DNA of 64,000 nucleotides from AB-137-C09 sp964458185 (GCA_964458185.1 CAYWFG010000005.1:19172-83171), one strand, 5' to 3'. Counted from the first letter of the stretch, positions 26,325-34,619 are shown. Numbers and translations are program-made. The notes: generated by a model not told the origin, from the sequence alone.

Positions 26325-29300
26325 ATGAAATTAAAATTCAAACAGCAGCCATATCAGACAGATGCCACCATGGCAGTGGTCAACTGTTTTGATGGACAAA
26401 GTAAAGGTGAGCGAAAAGAAATTGTTGGCAGAACAGGGGTATGGGTTGACGAGATATTTTCTAACAAGAAACTGGAACTTAGCCCCGATAACATTCTAAA
26501 AAATGTTCAAGAAATCCAGAAAGGTCAGGGGTTGAAGACCACAAAACAACTCGCTGGACTTGATGGAAGACCGCATTTTTCCATAGAAATGGAAACAGGC
26601 ACGGGCAAAACCTATGTTTATACCAAGACCATGTACGAGCTGAATAAAAAGTATGGTTGGAGTAAATTCATCATCATGGTTCCCTCCATTGCTATCCGTG
26701 AAGGTGTGCATAAATCACTGGACATTACCGCAAGCCATTTTCAGGAACGCTATGGCAAAAAAATTCGTTTTGCTATTTATAACACCCAAAATAAATCAAA
26801 CCTTGTCAACATTAAGAGTTTTGCCAATACATCAAACATTGAAGTGTTGATTATGAATTATCAAGCCTTTGCCACCAAGAGCAAAGAGTCGCGAAAAATT
26901 TACCAAAAACTCGATGCCATACAGTCTGAAAAACCCATTGATATTATCAAAAGAGCCAGACCCATATTGATTATTGATGAACCCCAACGCTTTGGCAAAG
27001 CTGAATCTCTGTTTAAGGAATTTGACCCATTATTTATCCTTCGTTATTCCGCAACCCACAAGAAAGACAAGGAATATAACAAGATTTATCAGCTTGATGC
27101 CATTGATGCTTATAATCAAAAGTTGGTCAAGAAAATCAATGTCAAAGGCATTGAGGTGGTGGGCAATAGCGGCACGAATAGCTATCTTTTCTTAGATAGT
27201 ATTAATGTTAGTTCTAAAAAGTACCCGACAGCAAATATTGAATTTGAGCTTAAGCAGAAAACAGGATTAAAGAAAGTCATTCGGCAAGTATCAGAGAAAG
27301 ATGATCTGTTTCAAAAATCCGCAGGATTGGCGCAGTATAAAGGATTTATTGTTAAAGAAATCAATGGTCTAAGCAATAAAGTCTCATTCACCAATGGCAT
27401 CGACATACAAACAGGGCAGAGCATCGGCGACGTGGATGAAAAGCATGTCAGGCGTATTCAGATCAGAGAAACCATCAAGTCTCATTTGGAGAAAGAACGG
27501 TTGATGTTTGAAAAAGGGATCAAGGTTTTATCGCTGTTCTTCATCGACGAAGTCAAAAAGTATCGTCTTTACGATGAGGCAAACAACCCGTTAGCGGGTG
27601 AATATGCGCAAGTTTTTGAAGAAGAGTATCAAAAAGCCATCAGACAACCTGACCTGTTTACCAGTGAGTATAACAAATACCTTCAGAAACACCCTGTTAC
27701 TGCCATCCACAAAGGCTATTTCTCCGTGGATAAAAAAGGGCAGATGGTAGACGCCATTAAAAAAACACAATCAGAAAAACATGAAAGTACCGATGTGAGT
27801 GCTTACGACCTGATTATGAAAAAGAAGGAACGCCTTTTAAGTTTTGATGAACCCACCCGTTTTATCTTCTCTCATTCTGCGCTGCGTGAAGGTTGGGACA
27901 ATCCCAATGTATTTCAAATATGTACCCTAAAACATAGCCAAGCCGATGATAATAAAAGACAGGAAATAGGCCGTGGTTTAAGGATATGCGTCAACCGTGA
28001 CGGCGATAGAATGGATGCGTCTGTACTTGATCATGACTTTTTCAATATAAACACCCTCACCGTTGTCGCCAGTGAATCTTACGATTCCTTTGCAAAGAAA
28101 CTACAACAAGAGACCGTTAAGTCCTTATCTGACCGCCCCATCATACTTACTACGGATGTTTTAGTTGATCGCGTTCTTACCAACGATAAGGGGGAAGAGT
28201 TTACTATTGATGATAAAACGGCAATGGATCTCATCTTTACGTTTCGGGAAGAGGCTTATGTTGATGGTGATTACAAAATTACCGACAAGCTGATTGAGGC
28301 TATTGAAAACAATACCATTCGGCTACCCAAGGCACTTGAACCGTTTAAGGCGAGTGTCAGCCAATGGATGCAAAAAATTCATGCTACGGCGAACTTTAAA
28401 GCCAGTAGTAATGAGAATGCCAATAATATTAACATAACAAACTTCAAACCAAACGATAACTTTGCTAAAAAAGCGTTTCAGGATTTATGGAAAAAGATCA
28501 AGGTGAAGACCGTTTATGAAGTCGATTTTGATAGTGATGAATTAATTAAAAATAGTGTTGCAGCCATGGACAACAACTTGTCGGTCAAAAAGGTGATCGT
28601 TAATATTACCGAAGGCGAACAAAAAGAATCCATTGATGCGGCAAGCCTAAAATCAGGCGACAGCATGGTTAAAATAAAGAATTTAACCGAAAAGTCGGAC
28701 GCTTTGTTAGGTGCTGTGAGGTATGATTTGATCAATGAAATTTCAAAAGAGACCAAACTTACCCGAAAAACCATTGGGACGATTCTCCAACAACTACGAA
28801 CAGATACGTTTCATCATTTTCAGGTGAACCCTGAAAGCTTCATTCAAGAGGCTGTTAGAATAATCAACAGTGAAAAAGCTGCCACTCTCATCAACAATAT
28901 TATCTATTCCAAAGTAGATAAGAGCTATAGCGATGAAATTTTTACGGTGAATAATTTTAAAGGTTCGTTAAGTGAGAATATCATGGCAGTAAAACGCCAT
29001 GTTTACGATTACCTAAAAACGGATTCTAAAACAGAAAGAACCTTTGCAACCGATCTGGAAAGTGGTCAAGTGTTGGTTTATGCAAAACTACCCAATGCCT
29101 TTAAAATTCCAACACCCGTGGGAAATTATAATCCTGATTGGGCGATTGTCTTTGATACCGATCAGTTTAAATATATCTATTTTATTGCCGAAACAAAGGG
29201 AAGCATGGAGACCATGCAGTTAAAAGCGATTGAGAAAAGGAAAATACATTACGCCAAGAAACATTTTGAGTCTCTGAAGCATGCAGATATAAAATATGAT

Positions 29301-29345
29301 GTTATATCGACCTATGAGGAACTTAGAGATAAGGTGATACAGTAA
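26325..29345 (+). CDS. res: Type III restriction enzyme Res subunit (helicase/translocase-endonuclease)
   Basis: This 1006-residue SF2 ATPase has Walker A METGTGKTYVY (G92-T96), the Walker B-like IIDEPQ (218-221), motif III RYSATH, and motif VI RQEIGRGLRI at about 545-554, preceded by SALREGWDNPNVFQI. Near the C-terminus is a PD-(D/E)xK nuclease core: P937-D938 (NYNPDWAIVFD) and E956-T-K958 (FIAETKGS). Res moves along or diffuses on DNA from unmodified sites and cleaves when two complexes meet. GGAGAG precedes the ATG. All motifs are intact, so the system looks functional with the adjacent Mod. Confidence 0.95.
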   Translation: MKLKFKQQPYQTDATMAVVNCFDGQSKGERKEIVGRTGVWVDEIFSNKKLELSPDNILKNVQEIQKGQGLKTTKQLAGLDGRPHFSIEMETGTGKTYVYTKTMYELNKKYGWSKFIIMVPSIAIREGVHKSLDITASHFQERYGKKIRFAIYNTQNKSNLVNIKSFANTSNIEVLIMNYQAFATKSKESRKIYQKLDAIQSEKPIDIIKRARPILIIDEPQRFGKAESLFKEFDPLFILRYSATHKKDKEYNKIYQLDAIDAYNQKLVKKINVKGIEVVGNSGTNSYLFLDSINVSSKKYPTANIEFELKQKTGLKKVIRQVSEKDDLFQKSAGLAQYKGFIVKEINGLSNKVSFTNGIDIQTGQSIGDVDEKHVRRIQIRETIKSHLEKERLMFEKGIKVLSLFFIDEVKKYRLYDEANNPLAGEYAQVFEEEYQKAIRQPDLFTSEYNKYLQKHPVTAIHKGYFSVDKKGQMVDAIKKTQSEKHESTDVSAYDLIMKKKERLLSFDEPTRFIFSHSALREGWDNPNVFQICTLKHSQADDNKRQEIGRGLRICVNRDGDRMDASVLDHDFFNINTLTVVASESYDSFAKKLQQETVKSLSDRPIILTTDVLVDRVLTNDKGEEFTIDDKTAMDLIFTFREEAYVDGDYKITDKLIEAIENNTIRLPKALEPFKASVSQWMQKIHATANFKASSNENANNINITNFKPNDNFAKKAFQDLWKKIKVKTVYEVDFDSDELIKNSVAAMDNNLSVKKVIVNITEGEQKESIDAASLKSGDSMVKIKNLTEKSDALLGAVRYDLINEISKETKLTRKTIGTILQQLRTDTFHHFQVNPESFIQEAVRIINSEKAATLINNIIYSKVDKSYSDEIFTVNNFKGSLSENIMAVKRHVYDYLKTDSKTERTFATDLESGQVLVYAKLPNAFKIPTPVGNYNPDWAIVFDTDQFKYIYFIAETKGSMETMQLKAIEKRKIHYAKKHFESLKHADIKYDVISTYEELRDKVIQ

Positions 29346-29346
29346 T

Positions 29347-29370
29347 CTAAGGAATGTACACGTTCCTAAG
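29347..29370. repeat. 24-bp near-palindrome related to the MITE ends upstream of rpsB
   Basis: The segment CTAAGGAATGTACACGTTCC plus TAAG reads almost the same on both strands. On the minus strand its first 14 bases, CTTAGGAACGTGTA, are identical to the outer end of repeat copy B (30568-30581), and its other half matches the CATTCCTTA end of copy A. It may act as a terminator hairpin for res, but the shared sequence suggests a MITE end junction or a preferred target. Confidence 0.4.
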
Positions 29371-29397
29371 TTTTGTTTATCAAAAAGGAAGAAAAGT

Positions 29398-29703
29398 ATG
29401 AATACCGAAGATCTTATCAAGCAGTTTATTAAAATCGAACATTTCTCTGAAGGAGTTCAGGTTTCAGTTTGTCAAATTAGGTGGAATAATCCTCACACAC
29501 CAATCTCTGAGTGGAAAGTTGTCAAAAAATTGCCCAAGGATGCGTTGGAAAGTGATCTGGATAAAAACGTACAGAAAACACTTGACAACCCAGCCTTCTT
29601 TGGTGTTTGCTCTAAATGCCACTCGCGTAAGCCAGAGGGGTGGATGTTTTCTAAAAATTTGTGCCAACAATGTGCATCAAAAAACTATGGCGTAGTCTAT
29701 TGA
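29398..29703 (+). CDS. Small zinc-ribbon protein of unknown function beside the type III RM genes
   Basis: I do not recognise a family for this 101-residue protein. The C-terminal third has two CxxC knuckles (CSKC and CQQC, about 18 residues apart), a probable zinc ribbon. The N-terminal two thirds (about 1-65) are soluble and mixed in charge. It lies 52 bp after res with an AAGGAA-like ribosome-binding site and shares the low-GC composition of mod/res, so it probably arrived with them. It could be a DNA-binding or regulatory accessory of the restriction system or an unrelated cargo gene. Confidence 0.65.
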   Translation: MNTEDLIKQFIKIEHFSEGVQVSVCQIRWNNPHTPISEWKVVKKLPKDALESDLDKNVQKTLDNPAFFGVCSKCHSRKPEGWMFSKNLCQQCASKNYGVVY

Positions 29704-29711
29704 AAAGGAAG

Positions 29712-29738
29712 AATAGAACGGAAGCCTGCCCCCGTTCT
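29712..29738 (+). repeat. REP-like hairpin, right copy flanking the type III RM module
   Basis: AGAACGG (29715-29721) and CCGTTCT (29732-29738) form a perfect 7-bp stem around AAGCCTGCCC. The same core occurs at 24302-24328, in the C-terminal codons of the transposase remnant. A short GC-rich hairpin of this kind is typical of REP sequences mobilised by RAYT transposases. It could also terminate transcription from the RM genes. Confidence 0.5.
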
Positions 29739-29811
29739 TCTGAAGAATAGGTTGCATAATGAAACCTTTTGCTTATATTATGCTACTTAGTGTGACGTAA
29801 AGGGAGTAACC

Positions 29812-30030
29812 ATGGCTGTTGCAATTAAACTTTCTGATGAGTTGGTTGGTGATGCAAGGATTTATGCAAAAGCTTCGCATCGAACGCCCCCCAAACAAAT
29901 TGAGCACTGGGCTAAACTTGGTAAAATTGCCGAAGAAAACCCTGATTTGCCGTTTAGCTTTATTCGTGAAGTCATGCTATCCCATGAAGAAGCAGAGCAA
30001 GGGCAACTTGAACCTTACCAGTTTGGTTAA
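29812..30030 (+). CDS. ParD-like type II antitoxin
   Basis: This 72-residue protein opens with VAIKLSDELVGDARIYAKAS, a ribbon-helix-helix-type start, then HRTPPKQIEHWAKLGKIAEENPDLPFSFI. That layout matches the ParD-like antitoxin family found beside RelE/ParE toxins. The C-terminal acidic tail (HEEAEQGQLEPYQ) would wrap the toxin. AAGGGAG precedes the ATG. Its TAA overlaps the toxin ATG, so the two are made together; antitoxins of this class normally repress their own promoter. Confidence 0.85.
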   Translation: MAVAIKLSDELVGDARIYAKASHRTPPKQIEHWAKLGKIAEENPDLPFSFIREVMLSHEEAEQGQLEPYQFG

Positions 30031-30305
30031 TGATGCAGGTTTTACAAACACCTCGCTTTTCCAAACAGCTAAAAAAGCTTAAACCGAACCAGAAAGAAGC
30101 TTTGGATCAGGCTATACAAGCAGTAATTGATGATCCTTTGGTTGGTGTTCAAAAACGTGGTGATCTAGAGTATCTGCGTGTGTACAAGTTTACCATGCTT
30201 AAACAGCAAGCCCTTCTTGCATACAGCTATGATGAAGGACGAGTTATTATAAAATTGTTGGGTGTTGGTTCACATGAGAACTTTTACCGGGATTTGAAGC
30301 GATGA
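30030..30305 (+). CDS. RelE/ParE-family type II toxin
   Basis: This 91-residue protein begins TPRFSKQLKKLKPNQKEALDQAIQ, the two N-terminal helices of the RelE/ParE fold. It continues with YLRVYKFTMLKQQALLAYSYDEG and VIIKLLGVGSHENFYRDLKR, the beta-sheet and a C-terminal helix of a RelE-like fold. Whether it cleaves mRNA on the ribosome (RelE) or poisons gyrase (ParE) cannot be told. A second ATG at 30033 is possible. It is the last gene of the island before the MITE cluster. Confidence 0.85.
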   Translation: MMQVLQTPRFSKQLKKLKPNQKEALDQAIQAVIDDPLVGVQKRGDLEYLRVYKFTMLKQQALLAYSYDEGRVIIKLLGVGSHENFYRDLKR

Positions 30306-30405
30306 TCGAAAGCGGAATGCGCTATTGTTACTTTGCCTACTATTGAAAGATAGCAGAACTGCATGTGATTCGGATTTTGAATGAGTGTTGATAGCTAATA
30401 ATTGA

Positions 30406-30598
30406 GTTGCCTAAGTTGCTCCATGCACATTCCTTAAAAGAAAAGTCAAAAAGATTGACTTGCAAAACATTGCAATGTTGCTAGAAAGCGCGCCACTTCG
30501 CACGTCACTGATGGAGTATTGTGTCCACCTGTTGGATAAAGCAGTGACGGAGGTAGGCATTCGTGCCTTAGGAACGTGTATGAAATAACTTAGGCAAC
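30406..30598. repeat. MITE-like segment bounded by inverted copies A and B of a 28-nt repeat
   Basis: Copy A (30406-30433, plus) starts GTTGCCTAAG and ends CATGCACATTCC. Copy B (30571-30598) is its inverted relative, reading GTTGCCTAAGTTATTTCAT... on the minus strand. The 137 nt between them hold a perfect palindrome AACATTGCAATGTT (about 30467-30480), a GTCAA/TTGAC hairpin (30445-30459) and CGTCACTG/CAGTGACG. There is no credible coding sequence. A candidate promoter TTGACT-N17-TTGCTA lies at 30455-30483. Confidence 0.6.
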
Positions 30599-30729
30599 TT
30601 GAACTTGTCTTTTTGCCCGACACCAGCGTTGTGAAACTGTTACATAGCGAGGCTATGCGCCAGTTCCATGCCTTGGTGTCAAACAAAAATCTTGCGCCCA
30701 AGTTGCCTAAGTTATTTCATGCACATTCC
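30571..30729. repeat. 159-bp MITE/REPIN-like element bounded by inverted copies B and C, adjacent to rpsB
   Basis: Copy B (30571-30598, minus) and copy C (30702-30729, plus) differ at only two of 28 positions. The interior is also an imperfect palindrome: GACACCA at about 30620 pairs with TGGTGTC at 30674-30680, and ATAGC/GCTAT lies at the centre, so the whole element can fold into one long hairpin. Copy C ends 23 bp before the rpsB start codon. A diverged single arm of the same element (copy D) occurs at 51215-51242. Confidence 0.7.
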
Positions 30730-30752
30730 GTATTTAACAATCTGGAGAATTC

Positions 30753-31574
30753 ATGTCGAACTATACCATGAAGCAACTGCTTGAAGCAGGCGTTCACTTC
30801 GGGCATCAAACGCGCCGTTGGAACCCTAAAATGAAGCCTTATATCTTTGGTCAGCGCAATGGCATTCATATTATTGATTTGCAAAAAACCTTGCGTATGG
30901 CAAACGAAGCGTATTCATTCACCCGTGAATTGGCTGCCGCAGGTGGTCGTATTTTATTTGTTGGCACCAAACGCCAAGCGGCAGAAGCGATTCGTGAAGA
31001 AGCCTCTCGCTCGGGGCAGTTTTATGTGAATCATCGTTGGTTGGGCGGCATGCTCACTAATTTCACCACTGTGCAAAAATCTGTGCGGAAGATGAAAGAC
31101 CTACAACGCCAAAAAGAAGATGGCGTATTTGATTTAATGACCAAAAAAGAAGCCTTGGTCATGCAACGTGATTTAGACAAGCTGGAACGCTCATTGGGCG
31201 GCATCAAAGATATGCTGCATCTGCCCGACTGCTTGTTTGTTGTTGATGTTAAAAAAGAAGAATTAGCGATCACCGAAGCCAAAAAACTGGGTATTCCTGT
31301 GGTTGCTGTTGTTGATAGTAACTGTAATCCCAGCGATGTTGATTACATTATTCCAGGTAATGACGATGCTATTCGTGCCGTTCGTTTGTTTTGTAACAAG
31401 ACTGCGACTGCTGTGATGGAAGGCGTTGAAAGCTGGAATCTTGAAAATGCTGAAGACGGTGAAGATTTTGTTGAAGCGATGGGTGAAGTGATTGAAGGCA
31501 GCAAAGAAAGTGATGCTGCTGAACCCGTTGCAGAAGCGGAAGCTAGACCCGAAGCTGAAACAACCAAGGCATAA
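30753..31574 (+). CDS. rpsB: 30S ribosomal protein S2
   Basis: This 273-residue protein has the S2 start TMKQLLEAGVHFGHQTRRWN, KPYIFGQRNGIHIIDL, FVGTKRQAAEAI, NHRWLGGMLTNF and PVVAVVDSNCNP. The C-terminal ~45 residues are acidic and rich in Glu/Ala, an extension common in some proteobacteria. CTGGAG lies just before the ATG. S2 genes usually have a structured leader for autoregulation; here a MITE ends 23 bp upstream, so the leader may have been replaced. It heads a long run ending with lpxB. Confidence 0.98.
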   Translation: MSNYTMKQLLEAGVHFGHQTRRWNPKMKPYIFGQRNGIHIIDLQKTLRMANEAYSFTRELAAAGGRILFVGTKRQAAEAIREEASRSGQFYVNHRWLGGMLTNFTTVQKSVRKMKDLQRQKEDGVFDLMTKKEALVMQRDLDKLERSLGGIKDMLHLPDCLFVVDVKKEELAITEAKKLGIPVVAVVDSNCNPSDVDYIIPGNDDAIRAVRLFCNKTATAVMEGVESWNLENAEDGEDFVEAMGEVIEGSKESDAAEPVAEAEARPEAETTKA

Positions 31575-31587
31575 CGCCCTTGTTTTT

Positions 31588-31626
31588 CATGGTGGGGGGC
31601 AGGCACTGTAGCGTCTCTTCACCATG
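31588..31626 (+). promoter_or_regulatory. Hairpin in the rpsB-tsf spacer
   Basis: CATGGTG (31588-31594) pairs perfectly with CACCATG (31620-31626) across a G-rich loop in the 101-bp gap between rpsB and tsf. There is an A/T-rich stretch ATATTTTTT soon after. Its position fits partial attenuation between S2 and EF-Ts, as in other bacteria, but the effect is not shown here. Confidence 0.35.
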
Positions 31627-31675
31627 GAGATAACAAACAAATATTTTTTCTGCCCTGATGGGGTGTGGAGGAACC

Positions 31676-32569
31676 ATGGCCAAAATTACGGCTGCTGATG
31701 TAAAAAAACTGCGCGAACTAAGTGGCGCGGGCATGATGGATTGCAAAAAGGCGTTAACGGCTTGTGATGGCGATGCTGAAGCTGCGGTTGATTTTTTGCG
31801 CAAAAAAGGTTTAGGTGCGGCCTCAAAAAAAGCGGGTCGTGTTGCTGCTGAAGGCAGTGTTACGGCACTAATCCACGGCAATGTAGGTGTTTTGCTGGAA
31901 GTGAATGCTGAAACTGATTTCGTGAGTAAAAACGATCAGTTCAATGAGTTTGTTGCAGCGATTGGTCAGATTATTGTGACCCAAACCCCCGCTGATGTTG
32001 ACGCACTCAAAGCATTATCCTTTGACGATGACAACACCGTTGCGGAGGCATTATCGCAACGTATTGCCACCATTGGTGAAAACATGAATATTCGCCGCTT
32101 TGCTTGTGCGCAAGGTGATGTGATTGGCACTTACATTCATGGCGGCGGTCGCATTGGTGTGTTGGTTAATATCAGTGGTGATGCTTCTGATGCCTTGCGT
32201 GAAGTGGCACGCGGTATTGCCATGCATATTGCAGCAGTGAATCCGTTGTGTATCTCTCGTGATGATATGCCTACCGATGCTGTTGAGCGTGAACGCACAG
32301 TGCTTAGCGAGCGCGCATTAGCAACGGGCAAGCCTGCACAAATCGTTGATAAAATTGTCAATGGTCAATTGAACAAGTTTTATGCCGAAAGCTGTTTGCT
32401 AGAACAAGACTTTGTTATCAATAGCGATCTTACCGTGGGTGCAGCATTACAACAAGCCGCTGCCGATGCAAACATTGTCAGTGTTGTTCGTTACGGCTTG
32501 GGTGAAGGCATTGAAAAAGAAACGTCTGATTTTGCGGCGGAAGTTGCTGCCCAAGTTCAAGGCGGTTAA
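31676..32569 (+). CDS. tsf: Translation elongation factor Ts
   Basis: This 297-residue protein has the N-terminal UBA-like domain KLRELSGAGMMDCKKALTAC and the nucleotide-exchange core LLEVNAETDFVSKNDQFNEF, where TDFVSKN is the catalytic signature contacting EF-Tu. YIHGGGRIGVLVNISGD follows. EF-Ts recycles EF-Tu-GDP. GGAGG at 31667-31671 is well placed for the ATG at 31676; an upstream in-frame ATG at 31658 has no such site. Confidence 0.98.
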   Translation: MAKITAADVKKLRELSGAGMMDCKKALTACDGDAEAAVDFLRKKGLGAASKKAGRVAAEGSVTALIHGNVGVLLEVNAETDFVSKNDQFNEFVAAIGQIIVTQTPADVDALKALSFDDDNTVAEALSQRIATIGENMNIRRFACAQGDVIGTYIHGGGRIGVLVNISGDASDALREVARGIAMHIAAVNPLCISRDDMPTDAVERERTVLSERALATGKPAQIVDKIVNGQLNKFYAESCLLEQDFVINSDLTVGAALQQAAADANIVSVVRYGLGEGIEKETSDFAAEVAAQVQGG

Positions 32570-32578
32570 AAGCTCATC

Positions 32579-33310
32579 ATGACCTCTCTGGCAGTAGCCC
32601 CTGCTTATTCTCGCGTATTATTAAAACTCTCTGGTGAAGTGTTGATGGGTGATAGTGCCTTTGGCATTAATCAGCAAACGATTGCTCGCCTTTCGGCAGA
32701 ATTGATTGAGCTGCATCGTTTGGGTGTGGAGTTAGCCATTGTCATTGGCGGCGGTAATATTTTTCGCGGCATGAGCGGGGCTGCTGCGGGCATGGAGCGT
32801 ACCAGTGCTGATTATATGGGTATGTTGGCGACGGTGATGAATGCGATTGCCTTGCAAGATGCTATTGAACAACAAGGCGTAGCAGTTCGCATGGTATCAG
32901 CGCTGCACATAAAAGAAGTCGCAGAGCCTTATATTCGCCGTCGTGTGGTGCGGCATTTAGAAAAAAACCGCATCGTTATTTTTGCAGCAGGCACAGGCAA
33001 CCCTTATTTCACTACCGATACTGCAGCAAGCCTGCGCGCAATGGAAATTCACGCTGATATAGTGCTAAAAGGAACGAAGGTCGATGGTGTCTATTCTGCT
33101 GACCCCAAGACTGATCCAACAGCCGTTCGTTATCAAAAAATAAGCTTTACGGAAGCAATTGAAAAACAATTGGGCGTTATGGATGCAACAGCATTATCAC
33201 TGTGTCGTGATAATGATATGCCAATTATTGTTTTTGATGTTACCCGTGAAAATGAAATGATGAAAGTCATCAGCGGTGATGGCAGCGTTGGTACATTGGT
33301 CAAAGAGTAA
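32579..33310 (+). CDS. pyrH: UMP kinase
   Basis: This 243-residue amino-acid-kinase-fold enzyme has LLKLSGEVLMGD, AIVIGGGNIFRG, TSADYMGMLATVMNAIALQD and VIFAAGTGNPYFTTDTAA. It phosphorylates UMP to UDP for pyrimidine nucleotide supply. It is hexameric and usually regulated by GTP and UTP. It sits in the conserved rpsB-tsf-pyrH-frr row, nine bases after tsf. Confidence 0.98.
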   Translation: MTSLAVAPAYSRVLLKLSGEVLMGDSAFGINQQTIARLSAELIELHRLGVELAIVIGGGNIFRGMSGAAAGMERTSADYMGMLATVMNAIALQDAIEQQGVAVRMVSALHIKEVAEPYIRRRVVRHLEKNRIVIFAAGTGNPYFTTDTAASLRAMEIHADIVLKGTKVDGVYSADPKTDPTAVRYQKISFTEAIEKQLGVMDATALSLCRDNDMPIIVFDVTRENEMMKVISGDGSVGTLVKE

Positions 33311-33319
33311 GGATCTATC

Positions 33320-33865
33320 ATGGCAACAGAACTTGAAACACGGATGGATAAATCTATCCAAGCATTGAAAGGTGAATTGGCGACGATTCGTACAGGGCGA
33401 GCCAATGCAGCATTGTTGGATCATGTCCGCGTATCTTATTATGGCTCTGATGTGCCGCTCTCCCAAGTCGGTAGCATCAGCGTCCCTGAAGCACGCATGC
33501 TGATGATTACCCCATGGGAAAAACCCATGCTTAGTGTGATGGAAAAAGCAATTCTTGCATCTGATTTAGGTTTAAACCCTAGCAATGATGGTGTTGTCAT
33601 TCGCTTGATTATGCCTGAACTCAACGAAGACCGACGCAAAGACTTGGTGAAACAAGCACGACAAATGGGTGAAAAGGCGCGTATTTCGGTGCGTAATATT
33701 CGTCGTGATGCCAATGATAAAGTTAAAGCAGAAGTAAAGAAAGATAGCCTTTCTGAAGATGAACTGAAACAACAACAAGCGGCCATTCAAAAAGTAACAG
33801 ATCGTTTTGTTGCCGAAGTCGATCAGGTGGTTCAACGCAAAGAAGAGGATATTTTAACCATTTGA
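33320..33865 (+). CDS. frr: Ribosome recycling factor
   Basis: This 181-residue protein has typical RRF length and the three-helix-bundle segments LKGELATIRTGRANAALLDH, SQVGSISVPEARMLMI, LGLNPSNDGVVIRL and LPELNEDRRKDLVK-like sequence. With EF-G it splits post-termination ribosomes. Its TGA overlaps a TTG start of uppS, which couples the two genes. Confidence 0.98.
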   Translation: MATELETRMDKSIQALKGELATIRTGRANAALLDHVRVSYYGSDVPLSQVGSISVPEARMLMITPWEKPMLSVMEKAILASDLGLNPSNDGVVIRLIMPELNEDRRKDLVKQARQMGEKARISVRNIRRDANDKVKAEVKKDSLSEDELKQQQAAIQKVTDRFVAEVDQVVQRKEEDILTI

Positions 33866-34617
33866 GTTTACAGGTGTTTACACCCGCAAACGTACCGTCT
33901 CATGTTGCTGTCATCATGGATGGCAACGGTCGATGGGCAAGATCTCGCAATCTACCGCGTCTTGAAGGTCATCGTCGTGGTGCAGATGTAGCACGAAACA
34001 TTGTCGAATGGGCAGCAGATGCTGATATTCGCCAACTTTCATTGTATGCATTCTCTACCGAAAATTGGGAACGCCCACAAGATGAGGTCAATGGTCTCAT
34101 GGCATTACTCGCCACCATGCTAACCGCTCAACTGAACAACATGCGTAAAAAAGGCGTTCGTTTACGTATCTTAGGTGATCTATCTGCCTTACCAAAAATA
34201 ACCCGCGCCGTTATTCAACGTGCCGTCACAGCAACGGCTGATGGCAAGCGAATTGATTTTATTCTTTGTCTTAATTATGGTGGTCAGCAAGAAATTATTG
34301 CTGGCGCACGCATGCTTGCCCGTCAGTTTCATGATGGCAAAATCACCGCAGAAGCATTAGAGGCACTACGCCCCGAAGATTTCCGTCGCTTATTGTGGCG
34401 CGATGTGTTGATGCCCGTTGATTTGCTGATTCGTACAGGTGGAGAATACCGTATCTCTAACTTTCACCTTTGGGATGCTGCCTATGCTGAATTGTATTTC
34501 AGTGAGGTGTTTTGGCCTGACTACAGCAAAGAAGCCTTTTACTCTGCCATTGCAGCCTACACCGAACGCGAACGACGTTTTGGTCGAACTTCAGCACAAA
34601 TACAAGGTGAGGTCTGA
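33862..34617 (+). CDS. uppS: Undecaprenyl diphosphate synthase (cis-prenyltransferase)
   Basis: This 251-residue protein has HVAVIMDGNGRWA with the catalytic Asp, LPRLEGHRRGAD, LSLYAFSTENWERP, LIRTGGEYRISNFHLWDAAY and FWPDYSK. It makes C55 undecaprenyl diphosphate from farnesyl and isopentenyl diphosphates; the lipid carries MraY/MurG products and O-antigen. The TTG at 33862 overlaps the frr stop and is the best start. It is followed two bases later by cdsA. Confidence 0.97.
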   Translation: MSLQVFTPANVPSHVAVIMDGNGRWARSRNLPRLEGHRRGADVARNIVEWAADADIRQLSLYAFSTENWERPQDEVNGLMALLATMLTAQLNNMRKKGVRLRILGDLSALPKITRAVIQRAVTATADGKRIDFILCLNYGGQQEIIAGARMLARQFHDGKITAEALEALRPEDFRRLLWRDVLMPVDLLIRTGGEYRISNFHLWDAAYAELYFSEVFWPDYSKEAFYSAIAAYTERERRFGRTSAQIQGEV

Positions 34618-34619
34618 TT

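Noticed and set aside
30411..30701. 96-codon open frame on the minus strand upstream of rpsB
   Set aside because: It lies wholly within the inverted-repeat cluster, has no recognisable domain and is explained by the repeat sequence; it might at most be a degraded mobile-element fragment.
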